Shown here one piece after another: positions 20,536-31,970 of a stretch of 64,000 nucleotides of DNA. The notes under the pieces are model-generated. The model was not told the DNA's origin. It saw only the letters and a program-made list of their open reading frames with translations, and made no database searches. The stretch is from Phaseolus vulgaris. Lineage: Eukaryota; Streptophyta; Magnoliopsida; Fabales; Fabaceae. A program made the translations under genes and the position numbers. The DNA lies in NCBI RefSeq assembly GCF_000499845.2, contig NC_023755.2, forward strand, positions 30,078,217 to 30,142,216, read 5' to 3'. Position 1 is the stretch's first letter. Every line of letters starts with the position of its first letter.

Positions 20536-23500
20536 TATGTACACTCCATGCCCCTTTTTGATATTTAAATCAAAGCTCAATTTAAATATAATATTTGTGT
20601 TCTTGCTTTCGTTTATGTATGATTTCATGTGTTTATTGTCAATAAATTATATGCTTTATCTAGTTTGTTTCATTTTAAACCACCCAACAAGGATAAGATG
20701 GAGATGATTACCATTACTACACTAGGAAGCATTTGACTTGTGTACGAAAGTGGAAAAGTTTTACCATTTGTAAGAGTTGAAATGTGTCATTTTTTAATTT
20801 GATCTCTTGTTTTTTGAATAAGCAAAAGATATTCGTCATAAAACGATGAGAGTTTATTAATTTCTTAAATATATGAAAATCAAGTTTTATTTTATTTTAG
20901 TATGGCACACAAAATTCGTATGAGACTTAGCAAAAGGCATATGGTAAAAGAATGTTGTGAACATTAACATGTGACGCACAAACACGAAAAACGCATTGGA
21001 ATAAAATGACGTATTGATCCAATGTATATGCATTCATGTTTGTCTTCTAGTACTTAGGGTTCGGACATCAATTTCTTTGGCCAATGTGTTTTCAAAACAA
21101 ATGTATAATAATATCTAACAACAATATAAATTTATATTTGAGCTGTCCACTGAGAGAACTAGCACTATAAGACCTTTCAAAGTCTAGAAGGTTATATATT
21201 CCCACCAAACTTTTTCCTTATAGAGGTTCCAAAGGCCATTCGGAAACCCTTTTTTTTTGTGTTTTTCTAATTTCTGAATTCCTACTATTCTCAACAAACA
21301 TGCATAGATTTGCAAATTAAAAGATGCAGGCCATAGATAAAAGTGTAAAGTCATAGACTCTAAAGAAAAATTTAAATTAACACATTAATGATTCATGAAT
21401 CAGCTTACATAATAAACTGACACTATAGTTGTAATTCAAAACTTTTGATACTGAAAACTATAGTGATGTAAGTTGTTCATCAAGACAGATTATGAAAGGA
21501 ATAATATATTAAGAAAAATTGATATTAATAAATTGTTGTAAAACTGGGAATATTACAAAAGTTGTGGAAGAACGTTGCATAAATCTCAGTGCTGCTGAAA
21601 AACGTTGCAGCTCTTCTCTAGATCCCGACCTAGTTGGAGCTCTTCACGGTTCAGGAAGGTTTGCAATTTCCTCCTACATCTATAAATGGGCATTTTATTA
21701 TGCTTAAACTCTCACGTCTATTTTTTTTCTTTCTCTCTTTTTATACATCTGTATTCCTATGTTATTTTGTTCTTTAAAATTTAAAGTTTCTGGCTAGTTT
21801 TGATATTGTCAATATTATATTAAAAGTTTATATTGTATTTTGGAAAACTTACATAATTCACCGTAAATAAATCTTCATGGATAATGATCATTCACTTCTA
21901 ATAAAATTATCTCTATTCGTGTTTTCAATCTAATATTATTACATAAACTATAAGTCAACTTAGCACTTCCAATTCAAATTTTAAAATAATATATTTACAA
22001 TTTTTTTCGTTTTTATATCTTACTCAAATATCACATTTTTATTCAAACTTAGACTTGAATTTTTTAACAAATATTTGTAAATATTACATATTTTTAATTT
22101 TTGGTAAATTATACATATTATATCATAATGTATATATATCCTCTATACAATCAATAGCTCATAGTATCGTTCTCCGAATGTGAACGTGAAGCTCATCGAA
22201 ACAAATGTGGCGAACCGAAAAAGAGTACATGTTTGGATGGAAAATTTAATTGTGGCATTTCGATTTTCTCCTATAAACAACTTCAAGATCCGTTAGGCCA
22301 AAAGTAATCAAAATTTGGAGTATTCTAAGAGAAGATATATTCTGCAATAATTTATTTGGTAAGGTAAAAAGATGGAATAATAAATGAAACCATAATGATT
22401 CCACAACGAAAAATATATTTTAAAAATATATAGTCTCGAATATTTTACTAACAGATTAAAATATATCTAATGACTAACATTTTGTAGATTAGACATGACT
22501 TTCTTTACAGAACTCACTATCTTTCTTTATTGCAAAAACTAATAAATTTCACTAATAGAGTCAAAAGTGAGGCTAATAAGTATGTAGCTGACAAAGATTG
22601 TAGATTGGACTTTGGTATACAGTATACATCAGTGACGTGTTTAAATAGAATTATTGACTTTAATTTAATATTAGAGCATGGTTGATTGAAGTGCATTCCA
22701 TGTTAAACAAGGCATAAGATTAGAAGATAGTGACCTAACTCTGATATCTTGATATAGTAAAATAAGTAGTGAATATTTGAAATTTTAATTAAAGTAGTAC
22801 ATTTGGACCATTTGTTTTTTTAAATAGTATATTGTGTTAAATATTTATTTAAATAGTATATTAAGTTAAATCAATATTCAAATAGTATCAAAATTTAGTT
22901 TTATTTTGAACTTGATTTTATTTTATTTGAAAAGAAAAGAAAAGAAAGAGAATTGATAATTTTAAGTTTTTAAAAAAAATATTTAAAAAATTGCATTAAA
23001 AATTAATTACTTAAATAAAAATAATTTAAAAAATAATCATATAGAATATAATAATTTAGAAAAGTAATTATTTAAAGAAATAATTATTAACAAAAAACAT
23101 ATATTTTAAACAATAATTATATATACAAAGGTTTGAAATTAATTAAATTATATTTATAAAGGTTTGAAATTAATTAAATTTCCTATTACGAGACGAAAAG
23201 ACCATCCGAAATAACATGATTGTGATTTAAAAAACCTTTGATTAAGTTCGAATATTATGTGAACATGTTTAATATTTAAAAACGAAATGCATATATAATT
23301 TAACATATTATATAAAAAAAATTAATATAATAATACATTTAATTATAAGTCAGTTTATTAAATTTAAAAGACTTTTGTGAGGTTAATATAATTTTATATA
23401 TATTATATTACAAGCACCTACCAAAAAATGTAACTATTTTTTCTACTTAAAATAACCTAAAAGTAATTGGATTTTCAATATCAACAGGAGGAAGAAACAC

Positions 23501-23946
23501 CTTTGAAAAATTACGTAAACCAATTTTAATAGTTTAGTAATCCAATTGGTTATGAAAAAAATAGATACATCATAATCCTTCTTTAATCATAATAATTGGT
23601 TAGGTTCGCGAAAAGTAATAACGAGAAGTAGTAGCGAGGGCCAAGTATTAGTTGAGTTACGTGAAAATTAATAACGAGAGCTAAACTTTAGACGTGAAAA
23701 CTAATAGTTAGATCAAATTTTAGCTAATATAAAAATTAAAGTTGGTAGTGAGAGTTAAGTTCTAGTTAGCTTAAATGCGAAACTTCTTAACAAAGAGTGT
23801 AACTAATGTCACGAATTAAATGAAAAAGATTAGAGTGAGTTAGATCCGTGTTAAACTGATAAATAATAGAACTAAACAAAAAAAATTGGATGTTCTTATA
23901 TAGAATACAATAATTGATTACTTAATTATACAGTTTCAAATTCAGT
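20536..23946. other. Upstream region of the second CLE, no further gene seen
   Basis: A+T-rich DNA with no recognisable coding sequence. The ORF at 21519-21707 has a TTG start and no domain. A short duplicated block (AAAGGTTTGAAATTAATTAA) occurs twice at about 23126-23180. Confidence 0.55.
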
Positions 23947-24040
23947 CTTATGTGAAGCAATAAATGAATTCCCAATCTTGTAATAACAATGTTCTTATGT
24001 GAAGTAATAAATGAATTCCCAATCTTGTAATAACAATGTG
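23947..24040. repeat. 47-bp tandem duplication
   Basis: Two adjacent copies of a 47-bp unit starting CTTATGTGAAG and ending AACAATGTT/G, differing at only about two positions. This is a recent local duplication in non-coding DNA. Confidence 0.85.
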
Positions 24041-24545
24041 GTTAATGTAATTGCAATTGGTAATGTTAAAATTTTGAAGTTCAATTACTTCAATTCCAAT
24101 GGTAGTACCTATAAATAAAATTTAATATGTATTTCAAATAAGATTTAAAAGATCAAATTGAAATCCAATTTGAATGAGCAAGGACAAATCAATATGAAAA
24201 CTACTTACTAAATTAATATTCATATGAAAATTAAAAATAGTGAACATAAAAAGTAGTCATCAAAGTTTAATAACAATCAATGTGCCAATGAAAAAAATAC
24301 AAATATAAATGGATATTACATAAAAGGAAAAAAAAAGTGTTTCGTGTTTTTTGAAGTATAAGAGTGAGTGGGAAATGGAAAATGCTAACAATAGTTAAAA
24401 TGAAATAAAAACTGCACTTGCACTTACAAATTAATTGAAGGAAATAATAATACATAACACAAAGTGTTATTCAACATGTTTATTGAAATATTTAGTAGAT
24501 ATAAAAATTAGTAATTTAACTTACGTCGTAAGTGGTCATTTTTCA

Positions 24546-24690
24546 TTAAGAAATGGGATGATCACCAAAGTCTTCAATATAGTGGGGGTGGACCTGATTG
24601 GTACCTGTTGAAGTGTCTGTAGCATGTTGTTCTATCATCATAGCTAACTATTGTTGCATCAACCTCACTATGTTCTCCAACTGTACAATT
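24546..24690 (-). pseudogene. Probable transposase C-terminal fragment
   Basis: The minus strand encodes VQLENIVRLMQQ, a stop, then LAMMIEQHATDT and a short acidic tail ending GDHPIS. A Gln/Met-rich coiled stretch before a short tail is the usual end of plant Ptta/En-Spm-type transposase genes. Only about 45 codons remain, and there is one internal stop. The assignment rests on composition and is weak. Confidence 0.3.
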
Positions 24691-24869
24691 GATAGGTGTC
24701 ATATTTTAGTAATATTTCATATTAAAATACAGGTAGTTATAAATATTTATTGATAAAATAACTTTAATTTAACCCTTAATTTATAAATTTATACCTTTCT
24801 ACATATTTTATGATTATAATATGAATAAAAACGGAGAGGAAAATGGAGAGGAAATGACTAAAGGAGAAT

Positions 24870-25060
24870 ATACAAGATAAAAAGGGAAAGCTAGAACGCT
24901 CCAACACTCGCCCAAACTCGCTTAAGCCAGAAGCATTCCAGAGGAACATGCCCAAGCGAGCTCAATCTCGCCCAGGCAAGACCACTCTAGAGAGATTGGG
25001 CTTTTTCTCGTTGAACTCGCCCAAGCAAGCCCAATCACGTGCAGGCGAGAAGTCACTTAG
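24870..25060. repeat. CTCGCCCAAGCGAG-type motif cluster in the LINE leader
   Basis: Several imperfect copies of a short palindrome-like motif (CTCGCCCAA...CTCGC, GCCCAAGCGAGC, CTCGCCCAGGCAAG, CTCGCCCAAGCAAG, GTGCAGGCGAG) in otherwise A+T-rich DNA. It lies directly upstream of ORF1. Confidence 0.55.
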
Positions 25061-25171
25061 CCCAAGTCCAACTAGGTTAAATATGAGGCGTGAGGCACAA
25101 CCCTAGGCATCATTGGGAGACTAGAAGGTGATAGAAAACCCTAAAGGAGGCATTCGTTAAGGAGAAACATC

Positions 25172-26163
25172 ATGGATCCTCTTTTCTTGCTTTCCATGTT
25201 TGTAATGGCTTACGTCAGAGCGAACGTGGGCGCTGATTCTATGTCGTCGACTACGGCTAGTGACGCAACGGTGCAGGGCGTTGGCAGTGACCCGCTATCG
25301 AAGACGTTGAAGGCGGGCAACGTGGGGCTGCGAGACGCGGCGGCTAGCGTAATTGTCGACATTGGAATGCAGGTTGGCGGAGTTTTAGGTGCAGGGCCAG
25401 TGTGGGAGGCATGTGCGGCGATGGGCTGTACCGGTGATGGCGCGGGAGCAGGGGTTGCTTGCGACGCGACGGCAGACAGCGCTGGTGCTGGCGCGGGAGC
25501 AAGGGCTGTGCACGTTGCGGTGACCGGTGCTGGTAAGTGCTTGGGTTGCGACAGAGGTGAGGAGGAGCGCGAAGGTTGTGTAGGGGCAGTGGTTGTGCAT
25601 GTTGAGGAGGAAGAAGGTGAGGGGAGGAGGATTGATGATGAAAGCAAAAGGATTGTTGGGTGCGAAAATGACGACGAGACAATTTGGGATGGGAAGAGGA
25701 TGAGTAAGGTGGGGTTTGCACAGAGTGAAGAGGTCGCAGTTTTCGATGAAAGAGATGCGGTGGTGTTCACCCCTAAGGCTTTGGCAAGGGGGACAGAGTC
25801 TTTTTTCGCAAATTGCCCAGTGGAAAGCATGATGACTAGTTTCGGTGGAGGGGTTGGGGATACATCTAAATTGAGGAATGAAAGTTCATTGTTGGTTGAA
25901 AGGTTATCCAAGTCAGATTCTCTAAAGGGCTTAAGGTCAGAAATTATTATCTCAGATGGCGATGTTAGAAAATATAGTAAATTGCTTTGGCTAAAAGACT
26001 AACAGGGTGAAGCTATAGGAGAGTGGTGACAGGTGGTAAGGAGATGGGTTTCACACTGTTAAGAGATGAAGAGGTTGTTATAAATAGGTTGTGCAGTTTG
26101 GAGAATCGAGACTACAGGTGTATTAAGAGGGAGAATCATGTTTCTGATGATGAGTCTAATTAG
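25172..26163 (+). pseudogene. LINE ORF1-like protein
   Basis: An open frame of 276 codons from the ATG at 25172. Its first half is unusually G+C-rich and Ala/Gly/Val-rich (DGAGAGVACDATADSAGAG). It then becomes acidic and Ser-rich, stopping at 26002 (LLWLKD). In another frame the text continues VTGGKEMGFTLLRDEEVVIN and NRDYRCIKRENHVSDDESN to a stop at about 26163, overlapping the ORF2 start, so a frameshift near 26000 probably split one longer ORF1. I see no zinc knuckle. Position between leader and endonuclease supports ORF1; sequence alone would not identify it. Confidence 0.55.
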
Positions 26164-26900
26164 TATGAATATAAGGGGGATAGGAGGAAGCGTAAAAAGA
26201 ACGTACTTAAGGGATTTGATTAGAAAAGAGAAGGTTGGGATGGTCTGCCTACATGAGACAAAGTGCTCAGAGTTCAGTAAGGAGAGTTATTTTTATCTGT
26301 GGGGTTCAAATGAAATTGATTGGGTGGAGAATGGTGCTATAAATAATGTTGGAGGTATAATTACTATGTGGAGGAGAAGCAACTTTAATATGTCAAGCTA
26401 CTTTAATGGGAAACTTTATTCTGTTATCGAAGGAGTCTGGAAAGCCGGAGACGAGGTACAAATCACGATAGTTTGGGAGGAGATACACGAGAGAAAAATC
26501 AACAAAATAGGGTGTGGTGCGTTGTCGGAGATTTTAATTCAATTAGAAGGAAGGAGGAGAGAAAAAGTGTAGTTTCAGTATCAGATTATAGCACAGAGAT
26601 TAGGGGGTTTAATGATTTTATTGAAAATTCGGAGTTGTTAGATATTTTGATGGCCGGAAGGAAGATTACTTGGTACAAGCCGAACGGGATAGTTAAGAGC
26701 AGGATTGACAGGATTCTTGTATCCAGGGAATGGTTGGATATCTGGCCAATAGTAAACAAAATGTTCTTAGTTGAACGGTTTTCGGTCATTGTGCTTTAGT
26801 CCTTAAAGTTTCGTCGGTGGATTGGGGGCCGAAACCTTTCAGGAGTCTGGATGCATGGCAAAGAGATGGAAGTTTCCTAGATTTGTTCGCAGTAAATGGC
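26138..26900 (+). pseudogene. LINE ORF2: endonuclease domain (broken)
   Basis: An AP-type endonuclease that would nick target DNA for target-primed reverse transcription. Visible motifs: SMNIRGIGGSVKR (start), CLHETKCSE (catalytic ET), NVGGIITMWRR, then a frameshift near 26470 into WCVVGDFNSIRR (GDFN), TWYKPNG and SRIDRILVS. The final motif, normally SDHCP, reads FGHCAL after another frame change near 26770, so the last catalytic Asp is Gly. This remnant is inactive. Confidence 0.85.
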
Positions 26901-26963
26901 ATAGCTATGAGGTGTTTGGTGGAGGGATGTATGTCCTAAAAGAAAAGATGAAAAAGTTATGAT

Positions 26964-28571
26964 TTGAAGAGGTGGAATAGAGAGGTTTTCGGGAATGTTA
27001 ACCAAGAAGGAGATTTACTACAAAAGAAAATTCAAGAACTGGATGAGAGAGATGATGAAACCGATTTAGATGATGTGGTGTCGGCGGTAAATGATTTCAT
27101 GGTCAATGATAGGTGGTCTAGGGGGTCCAATACATTGTTTATATGTTTGATTCCTAAGATTGATAATCCGCAACAACTTAGTGAATATAGACCTATCTTG
27201 CTGGTAGGGAGTGTGTATAAAATTGTTTCGAAGATGTTGGTTATCAGGTTGAAGAGAGTGATTAGTAAAGTGATTGACATTAGGCAATCTGCCTTTCTTG
27301 AAGGAAGGGGACTCTTGGATAGTATTCTGGTAGCCAATGAAGTTATAGAAGAGATGAAGAAAAAGAAAAAAAGATGTGTGTTTTTCAAGGTGGATTACGA
27401 GAAGGCGTATGACTCCGTGAGGTGGGATTTTATCTATTATATGTTAGGCAGACTCGAATTTTGTGAAAAGTGGATTTCCTGGATTAAGGCTTGCTTGGAA
27501 TCAGCGTCGATGTCAGTTCGGGTAACCGGGATTCCCACCAAGGAATTTATTCCGAAGAAGAAGAGGTTGAGACAAGGTGACCCGTTAGCTTCGTTCTTAT
27601 TTTTAATAGTGGCTGAAGGTTTAGCAGGGGTGTCTAAGAAGGCGGTTGAGAGCTTGGAGATCGGGAAAAAGCTGATAAAGGTTGATATGCTTCAGTATGC
27701 TGATGATACTTTGTTTTTTTGTAAGGCAAATATCAAAAGTGTGTTTAACATAAAGGTCATGTTGAGCTTCTTTGAGTTGGCTTCCGGTCTCAAGGTAAAT
27801 TTCCTCAAGAGTAGGATTGGGGGGGTCGGGGTGGAACAAACGAAAATTCTTCGTTTTGCGACAATTCTAAATTGTGAAGTGATGAGAACTCTTTTCAAGT
27901 ACTTGGGGATGCCGGTAGGGGGATGTCACAAGAGGAGTGAGTTTTGGGATGAAGTGGTAAATAGAATAAAGAGCAGGCTAGGTAGGTGGAAGGGTAGATA
28001 CATCTCAATGGTAGGGAGGATATGCTTGATTAAGTCTATTTTATCATCTATACCTCTGTTCTATCTTTCTCTTTTCAAGCTACCATCTTCCGTGTTGAAG
28101 AAAATTGTGTGTCTACAGAGAAATTTTCTATGGAGTTGGGGGTCATAAGGGAGGAAGATTGCTTGGGTTGCTTAGGATAAGGTGTGTAAATCCAGGGAAG
28201 CGGGTGGGCTAGGTATTATTAATGTCAGGAGTTTTAATCTGCCATTGCTGGGAAAATGGACATGGCGTCTGAACTCGGACAAGGGGGGGTTGTGGAGGGA
28301 AGTCATTGATTCTAAGTATGGTGGATGGAGAGGCCTGAAAGATCAACCGTATATTAATTGCAAGGTTTCTTTATGGTGGAGAGATTTGATGAAGGTCTGG
28401 AATTCAGAGGAGTGGGGAGAGAAGTTTGAAGATCGTTTTAATTGGGAGGTTGGAAATGGGAGAGATATTATGTTTTGGTCAGACAATTGGGTAGCCTCTG
28501 GAGTTTTGAAAAACAAATTTCCGAGATTGTATACTTTGCCTATTCTTAAGTAGGCAAATCTATGTGATTGT
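26964..28571 (+). pseudogene. LINE ORF2: reverse transcriptase (broken, internally deleted)
   Basis: An L1-type RT. Motifs in order: IPKIDNPQQLSEYRPI, ILVANEVIEEM, FKVDYEKAYDSV, RLRQGDPLASFLF, the catalytic LQYADDTLFF, and FKYLGMPVGG. The N-terminal linker (FGNVNQEGDLLQKKIQELDE) runs straight into VVSAVNDFMVNDRWSRGSN, skipping the roughly 200 residues usually present between them, which points to an in-frame internal deletion at about 27065. A stop at 28146 interrupts the thumb region. The frame reopens at 28182 and continues to a stop at 28551, just before the CACTA insertion. Confidence 0.88.
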
Positions 28572-28619
28572 CACTAGTACAAAATATGAAAACAACGACC
28601 CTTTATTTAGTGCGGCTTT

Positions 28620-28830
28620 GCGCTTAAACGCATTTGTAAAAAATGCGGTGGCATTTTTGTAATTAAATTGATTTACAAATGCGGTTCTATGGTAAGACCG
28701 CATTTGTAAATCAATTCAGAATGATTTACAAATGCGGTCATAGTAAAGACCGCATTTGTAAATCATTTTAATTGATTTACAAATGCGGTCTTACCCTAGA
28801 ACCGCATTTGTAAATCAATTTTACCCTAAA
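28620..28830. repeat. Left subterminal inverted repeats of the CACTA element
   Basis: At least five copies of GATTTACAAATGCGGTC or its complement, placed head to head so that adjacent copies can pair as hairpins. This is the expected binding array for a CACTA TNPA-type protein. Confidence 0.85.
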
Positions 28831-29201
28831 AATTGAAGCGCGCCACTAGTTTTTACTTTCACTTTCGTCTTCTCCGCTCTTCGTTTCAACGTTCTGTTTC
28901 AGCTCTCCCTTTGCATTGTAAGTTTCAGCTCTCTCCGCTTCAACGTTTGTTTTCGTTTTCGTTTTTGTCATTGTCATTATTCACTTCCTTGGCATTGTCA
29001 TTTCGTTTCCTAACTCGTTTTTGTCATATAGGTGGTTACTGTTCTATTGGGTTCGCCGGTTTTTTCTGCTCCGCCACTGCCACTGTCATAGTCGAAAACT
29101 TCCGCCACCGCCTGCGCCTTCGTCTTCGTCTTCGTCCTCGTCTTCGTCTTGTGCCTCTGCCACTCCGATCACCATCAACCTAAAGGTTGGTGTTGTATTT
29201 A

Positions 29202-29263
29202 ATTTATATTTAATATTTTGAATTTATATTTAATATTTTGAATTTATATTTAATATTTTGAAT
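29202..29263. repeat. 20-bp tandem repeat, three copies
   Basis: TTTATATTTAATATTTTGAA is repeated three times in the untranslated part of the CACTA element. Confidence 0.85.
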
Positions 29264-29586
29264 TGTTATTTTTCTGTATTATAATATATATTTAATTAAT
29301 AACTAATACAACTTGGAATTTATAACTAATAACTAATAATTTATATATTTGTGTGTATTTTGAATTTTGTATTATATAATTTCTATTTTCTTAAATTTAT
29401 ATTATATATTTAGTTAGTTGTTAATTACATTTTAATAAAAGTTTTATGTTATGTTAGTTATTGTTACTTTTAGAATAGAAATATCGTGTTTGGATTGAGT
29501 CCGGGGGTGTTCGACCCTCGGCAAATGTGTGAGATTGAATAGAATACTAATTATTAAAAAATCCTAACTATATTCCAGAATATATA

Positions 29587-30170
29587 ATGGATCGAAGTTG
29601 GATTAATGTTGTTCGTATAAGTGATGAGTACGAAAGGGGAGTAGAGGAATTTATACAATTTGCGCAGCGTAACGCGATTATTAGTGGTCATGATGGAGCA
29701 AAGATCAGGTGTCCGTGCGTTAACTGTTTGAATGGAAGGATACTGGATGTGAATATCATGAGGGAACACCTGCTGTGTGATGGGTTTCTTCGATCTTATA
29801 CAACTTGGACATGGCATGGTGAATTATTAAATTTACCACGTGTTTCCGTAACTGAGGAATATGTGGGTTCTACCATGGATGAAGCAGTACACGATGATGG
29901 AGATGATGATCGATTGGAGGACAAGATTCGTGATGTGGGAGCTGAGTGTTTTGCAAAAGCGCATGGATATGAAAGTATGTCAAAAGATGCAGAAACTCCT
30001 TTGTATCCTGGATCAACTAACTTCACACGGTTGTCGGCGGTGTTATATGAGTACAAATCACAGTTCATGGCCTGTATTACTAGTTATTTACAACTTACCT
30101 CCTGGATTGTGCATGAAGCGAAAATACATGATGTTGTCTATGATGATATCCGGTCCGAATCACTATTTAC
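29587..30170 (+). pseudogene. TNP2 transposase remnant of the CACTA derivative
   Basis: It starts MDRSWINVVRISDEYERGVE with IRCPCVNCLNG and a WHGE block, the transposase-associated N-terminal domain of CACTA TNP2 proteins. After about residue 150 the frame shifts. In the next frame PPGLCMKRKYMMLSMMISGP is readable at about 30090-30160, a conserved core motif of TNP2, but it runs directly into the right subterminal repeats. Most of the middle and the whole C-terminal half are therefore deleted. Confidence 0.85.
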
Positions 30171-30540
30171 AAATGTGGTCATTTACCAAGACCGCATTTG
30201 TAAATAGCGAATTCACATTTACAAATGCGATCATTTACCAAGACCGCATTTGTAAATGCGAATTCACTATTTACAAATGCGGTCTTGGTAAATGACCGCA
30301 TTTGTAAATAGTGATTTATGAATGCGGTTTTTACCAAGACCGCAATCATAAATCCTAAACCCCAAACCCACTCCCTAATTCAGAATAATATACAAATGCG
30401 GTTACCTAAAATGACCGCATTTGTAAATGTGATTTATGAATGCGGTCATAGGACCGCATTTGTAAATTCCAGATTTACGAATGCGTGCTGATCAAATGCG
30501 GTTCTATGACCGCATTTGTAAATTGAAAATAGCCGCATTT
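30170..30540. repeat. Right subterminal inverted repeats of the CACTA element
   Basis: Nine or more alternating copies of ATTTACAAATGCGGTC and GACCGCATTTGTAAAT, with ATTTATGAATGCGGT variants in the middle. Long stretches are self-complementary. Confidence 0.85.
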
Positions 30541-30562
30541 GTTTTACATATCTGCACTAGTG

Positions 30563-31231
30563 CGTGGAAGATGGGTTAACGGGGTTTGGGAGTGGAACTT
30601 AAGGTGGAGAAGAGTTTTTTTTTTTGCTTGGGAGGAGGATCAAGTAAGCCAGCTTCTAGAGATAATTTCTAACAAGAGGCTCGAGGTGGAGTCAGAGGAC
30701 AAATGGGTTTGGAATGATAGTGAGACAACAACGTTTTCAGTCAAGTCAGCTTATAGGTCTTTAAGGAGAGACAGAGGAGAGGAAGTTTCGAGACTGTACA
30801 ATTTTTTCTAGAGGATTAAGGCGCTTCCTTCAGCCTATGTTACAGCTTGGAGGGTGATTGAAAACAAGGTTGCATCCAAGCTAAATCTGGAGAGACGAGG
30901 GATAGGGATCGAGAGCAATCTTTGTTGCTTTTGCAGGCAGTCAGAGGAGTCAACAAATCATTTATTCTTAGGATATAGAGTTGCTTGGCAAATTTGGAAT
31001 CTTTCTTATGACTGGTTAGGAGTGAGTTCGGTTGATCATAACATCCTTGGGTCACATTTTGAACATTTCAAAATCTTAGATGCATCTATTTCAATTAATC
31101 TTATTATGGGTAATGTTTGGATTGCATTGGTTAGTGAAATTTGGAGACACAGGAATAATTGTTTATTTAAAGGTGGTGTGGTTGATCATTCTGAAGTTTT
31201 TTCCCTAGCACAGCTTAAGGTTTGGTCCTAG
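30563..31231 (+). pseudogene. LINE ORF2: C-terminal zinc-binding domain
   Basis: This continues the LINE after the CACTA insertion: RWVNGVWEWNLRWRR, SVKSAYRSL, then a stop/frame change near 30811, and KLNLERRGIG, LCCFCRQSEESTNHLFLGY (zf-RVT Cys/His pattern) and IWRHRNNCLFKGG. These are the usual C-terminal landmarks of plant L1 ORF2. It ends at 31231, followed by a 3' UTR to the poly(A) at 31477. Confidence 0.85.
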
Positions 31232-31479
31232 ATTGTTTCAAAGATATCGTCAGTGAATTTTTCATTCTCTGACCGGTGTCTATAACTCTTGGTATGTATG
31301 TATTCGATTTAATGTTCTTTCTTTAGTTGGTAGTGCAGGGGAAGACAGTAGAAGATTATTTATGATTTTAAATGTGTAGGTGGAAAGGTACTTTTGTTCA
31401 TTCTTACTCTGTATGAGGGTTGGACCACCCCTTAAGTGGATCCATTTAATTTAGTTGTTTCTTATTGATAAAAAAAATT

Positions 31480-31936
31480 GATGGCGTGATGTGATAACAT
31501 AGCTCTATGATGGGTGATAACTTGGATGATGGGGTTGACTAAAGCTAAGATGTTGTACAACATGTTCTCCACCAAATATACGAGGAACTGAAACGATGGA
31601 CAACAAAGGTGATTGATCAAATGGATGTAGTCACTCGAGGAAAAGGGTAGAGGAAGAGGAGGTGGATGATAACGGGTGCAGGATGAGGGTGTATAGGAAT
31701 GTGGAAGACTTTGTTGATCATTTTCAAACTCATATGACATACATCGATGTGGAAACTCCACACCATCCGTCATCACATCTGATGATAGAGTTATTTGTAT
31801 CCTTACTCCATGGTCAACATTGTGTTTCATGTAAATTTCGTGTCCAGTTACAATGGTTATAACCCACTCTAATATTGTTTTATTGTCTTATGTAGTGAAC
31901 ATTTAAGTTTAGTTTATAAAAAAGCGTTTTTTTATA

Positions 31937-31970
<34 letters not shown>

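Larger units (their letters stand above)
28572..30562. mobile_element. CACTA element inserted in the LINE
   Basis: A 1,991-bp element with ends CACTAGTACAAAATATG (left) and, on the opposite strand, CACTAGTGCAGATATG (right). The flanking triplets are TGT and CGT, a 3-bp target duplication with one mismatch. Removing it rejoins the LINE zinc-binding domain (...ANLCDC then RWVNGVWEWNLRWRR). Both ends carry dense ATTTACAAATGCGGT repeats in alternating orientation. The middle holds a TNP2 remnant. It is an internally deleted, non-autonomous derivative. Confidence 0.88.
24700..31477 (+). mobile_element. L1-type LINE, split by a CACTA element
   Basis: A non-LTR retrotransposon on the plus strand: a 5' leader with CTCGCCCA-type motifs (24880-25060), ORF1 (25172-about 26163), ORF2 (26138-31231, endonuclease, RT, zinc-binding domain), and a 3' end GATAAAAAAA at 31468-31477. 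Bases 28572-30562 belong to a later CACTA insertion. The 5' limit is uncertain, and I could not find a convincing target duplication for the sequence after the poly(A) tract. ORF2 carries frameshifts, an internal deletion and stops, so the element is dead. Confidence 0.85.

Noticed and set aside
24555..24620. Minus-strand reading NRYQSGPPPLY followed by a stop, resembling a CLE motif end
   Set aside because: It lacks the conserved P4, D8 and H11 of CLE peptides and has no signal peptide upstream. Another frame gives a better transposase-like tail.
25210..25911. Long minus-strand ORF of 233 codons
   Set aside because: It is a Pro/Ser/Ala-rich shadow of the GC-rich LINE ORF1 frame.
28833..29221. 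Ser/Phe/Leu and Arg-rich ORFs inside the CACTA element
   Set aside because: They lie in the untranslated part between terminal repeats and the TNP2 start, with simple-sequence composition and no domain.
31462..31862. Overlapping ORFs just after the LINE tail on both strands
   Set aside because: I could not match either to a family, and codon use shows no clear preference for one strand.
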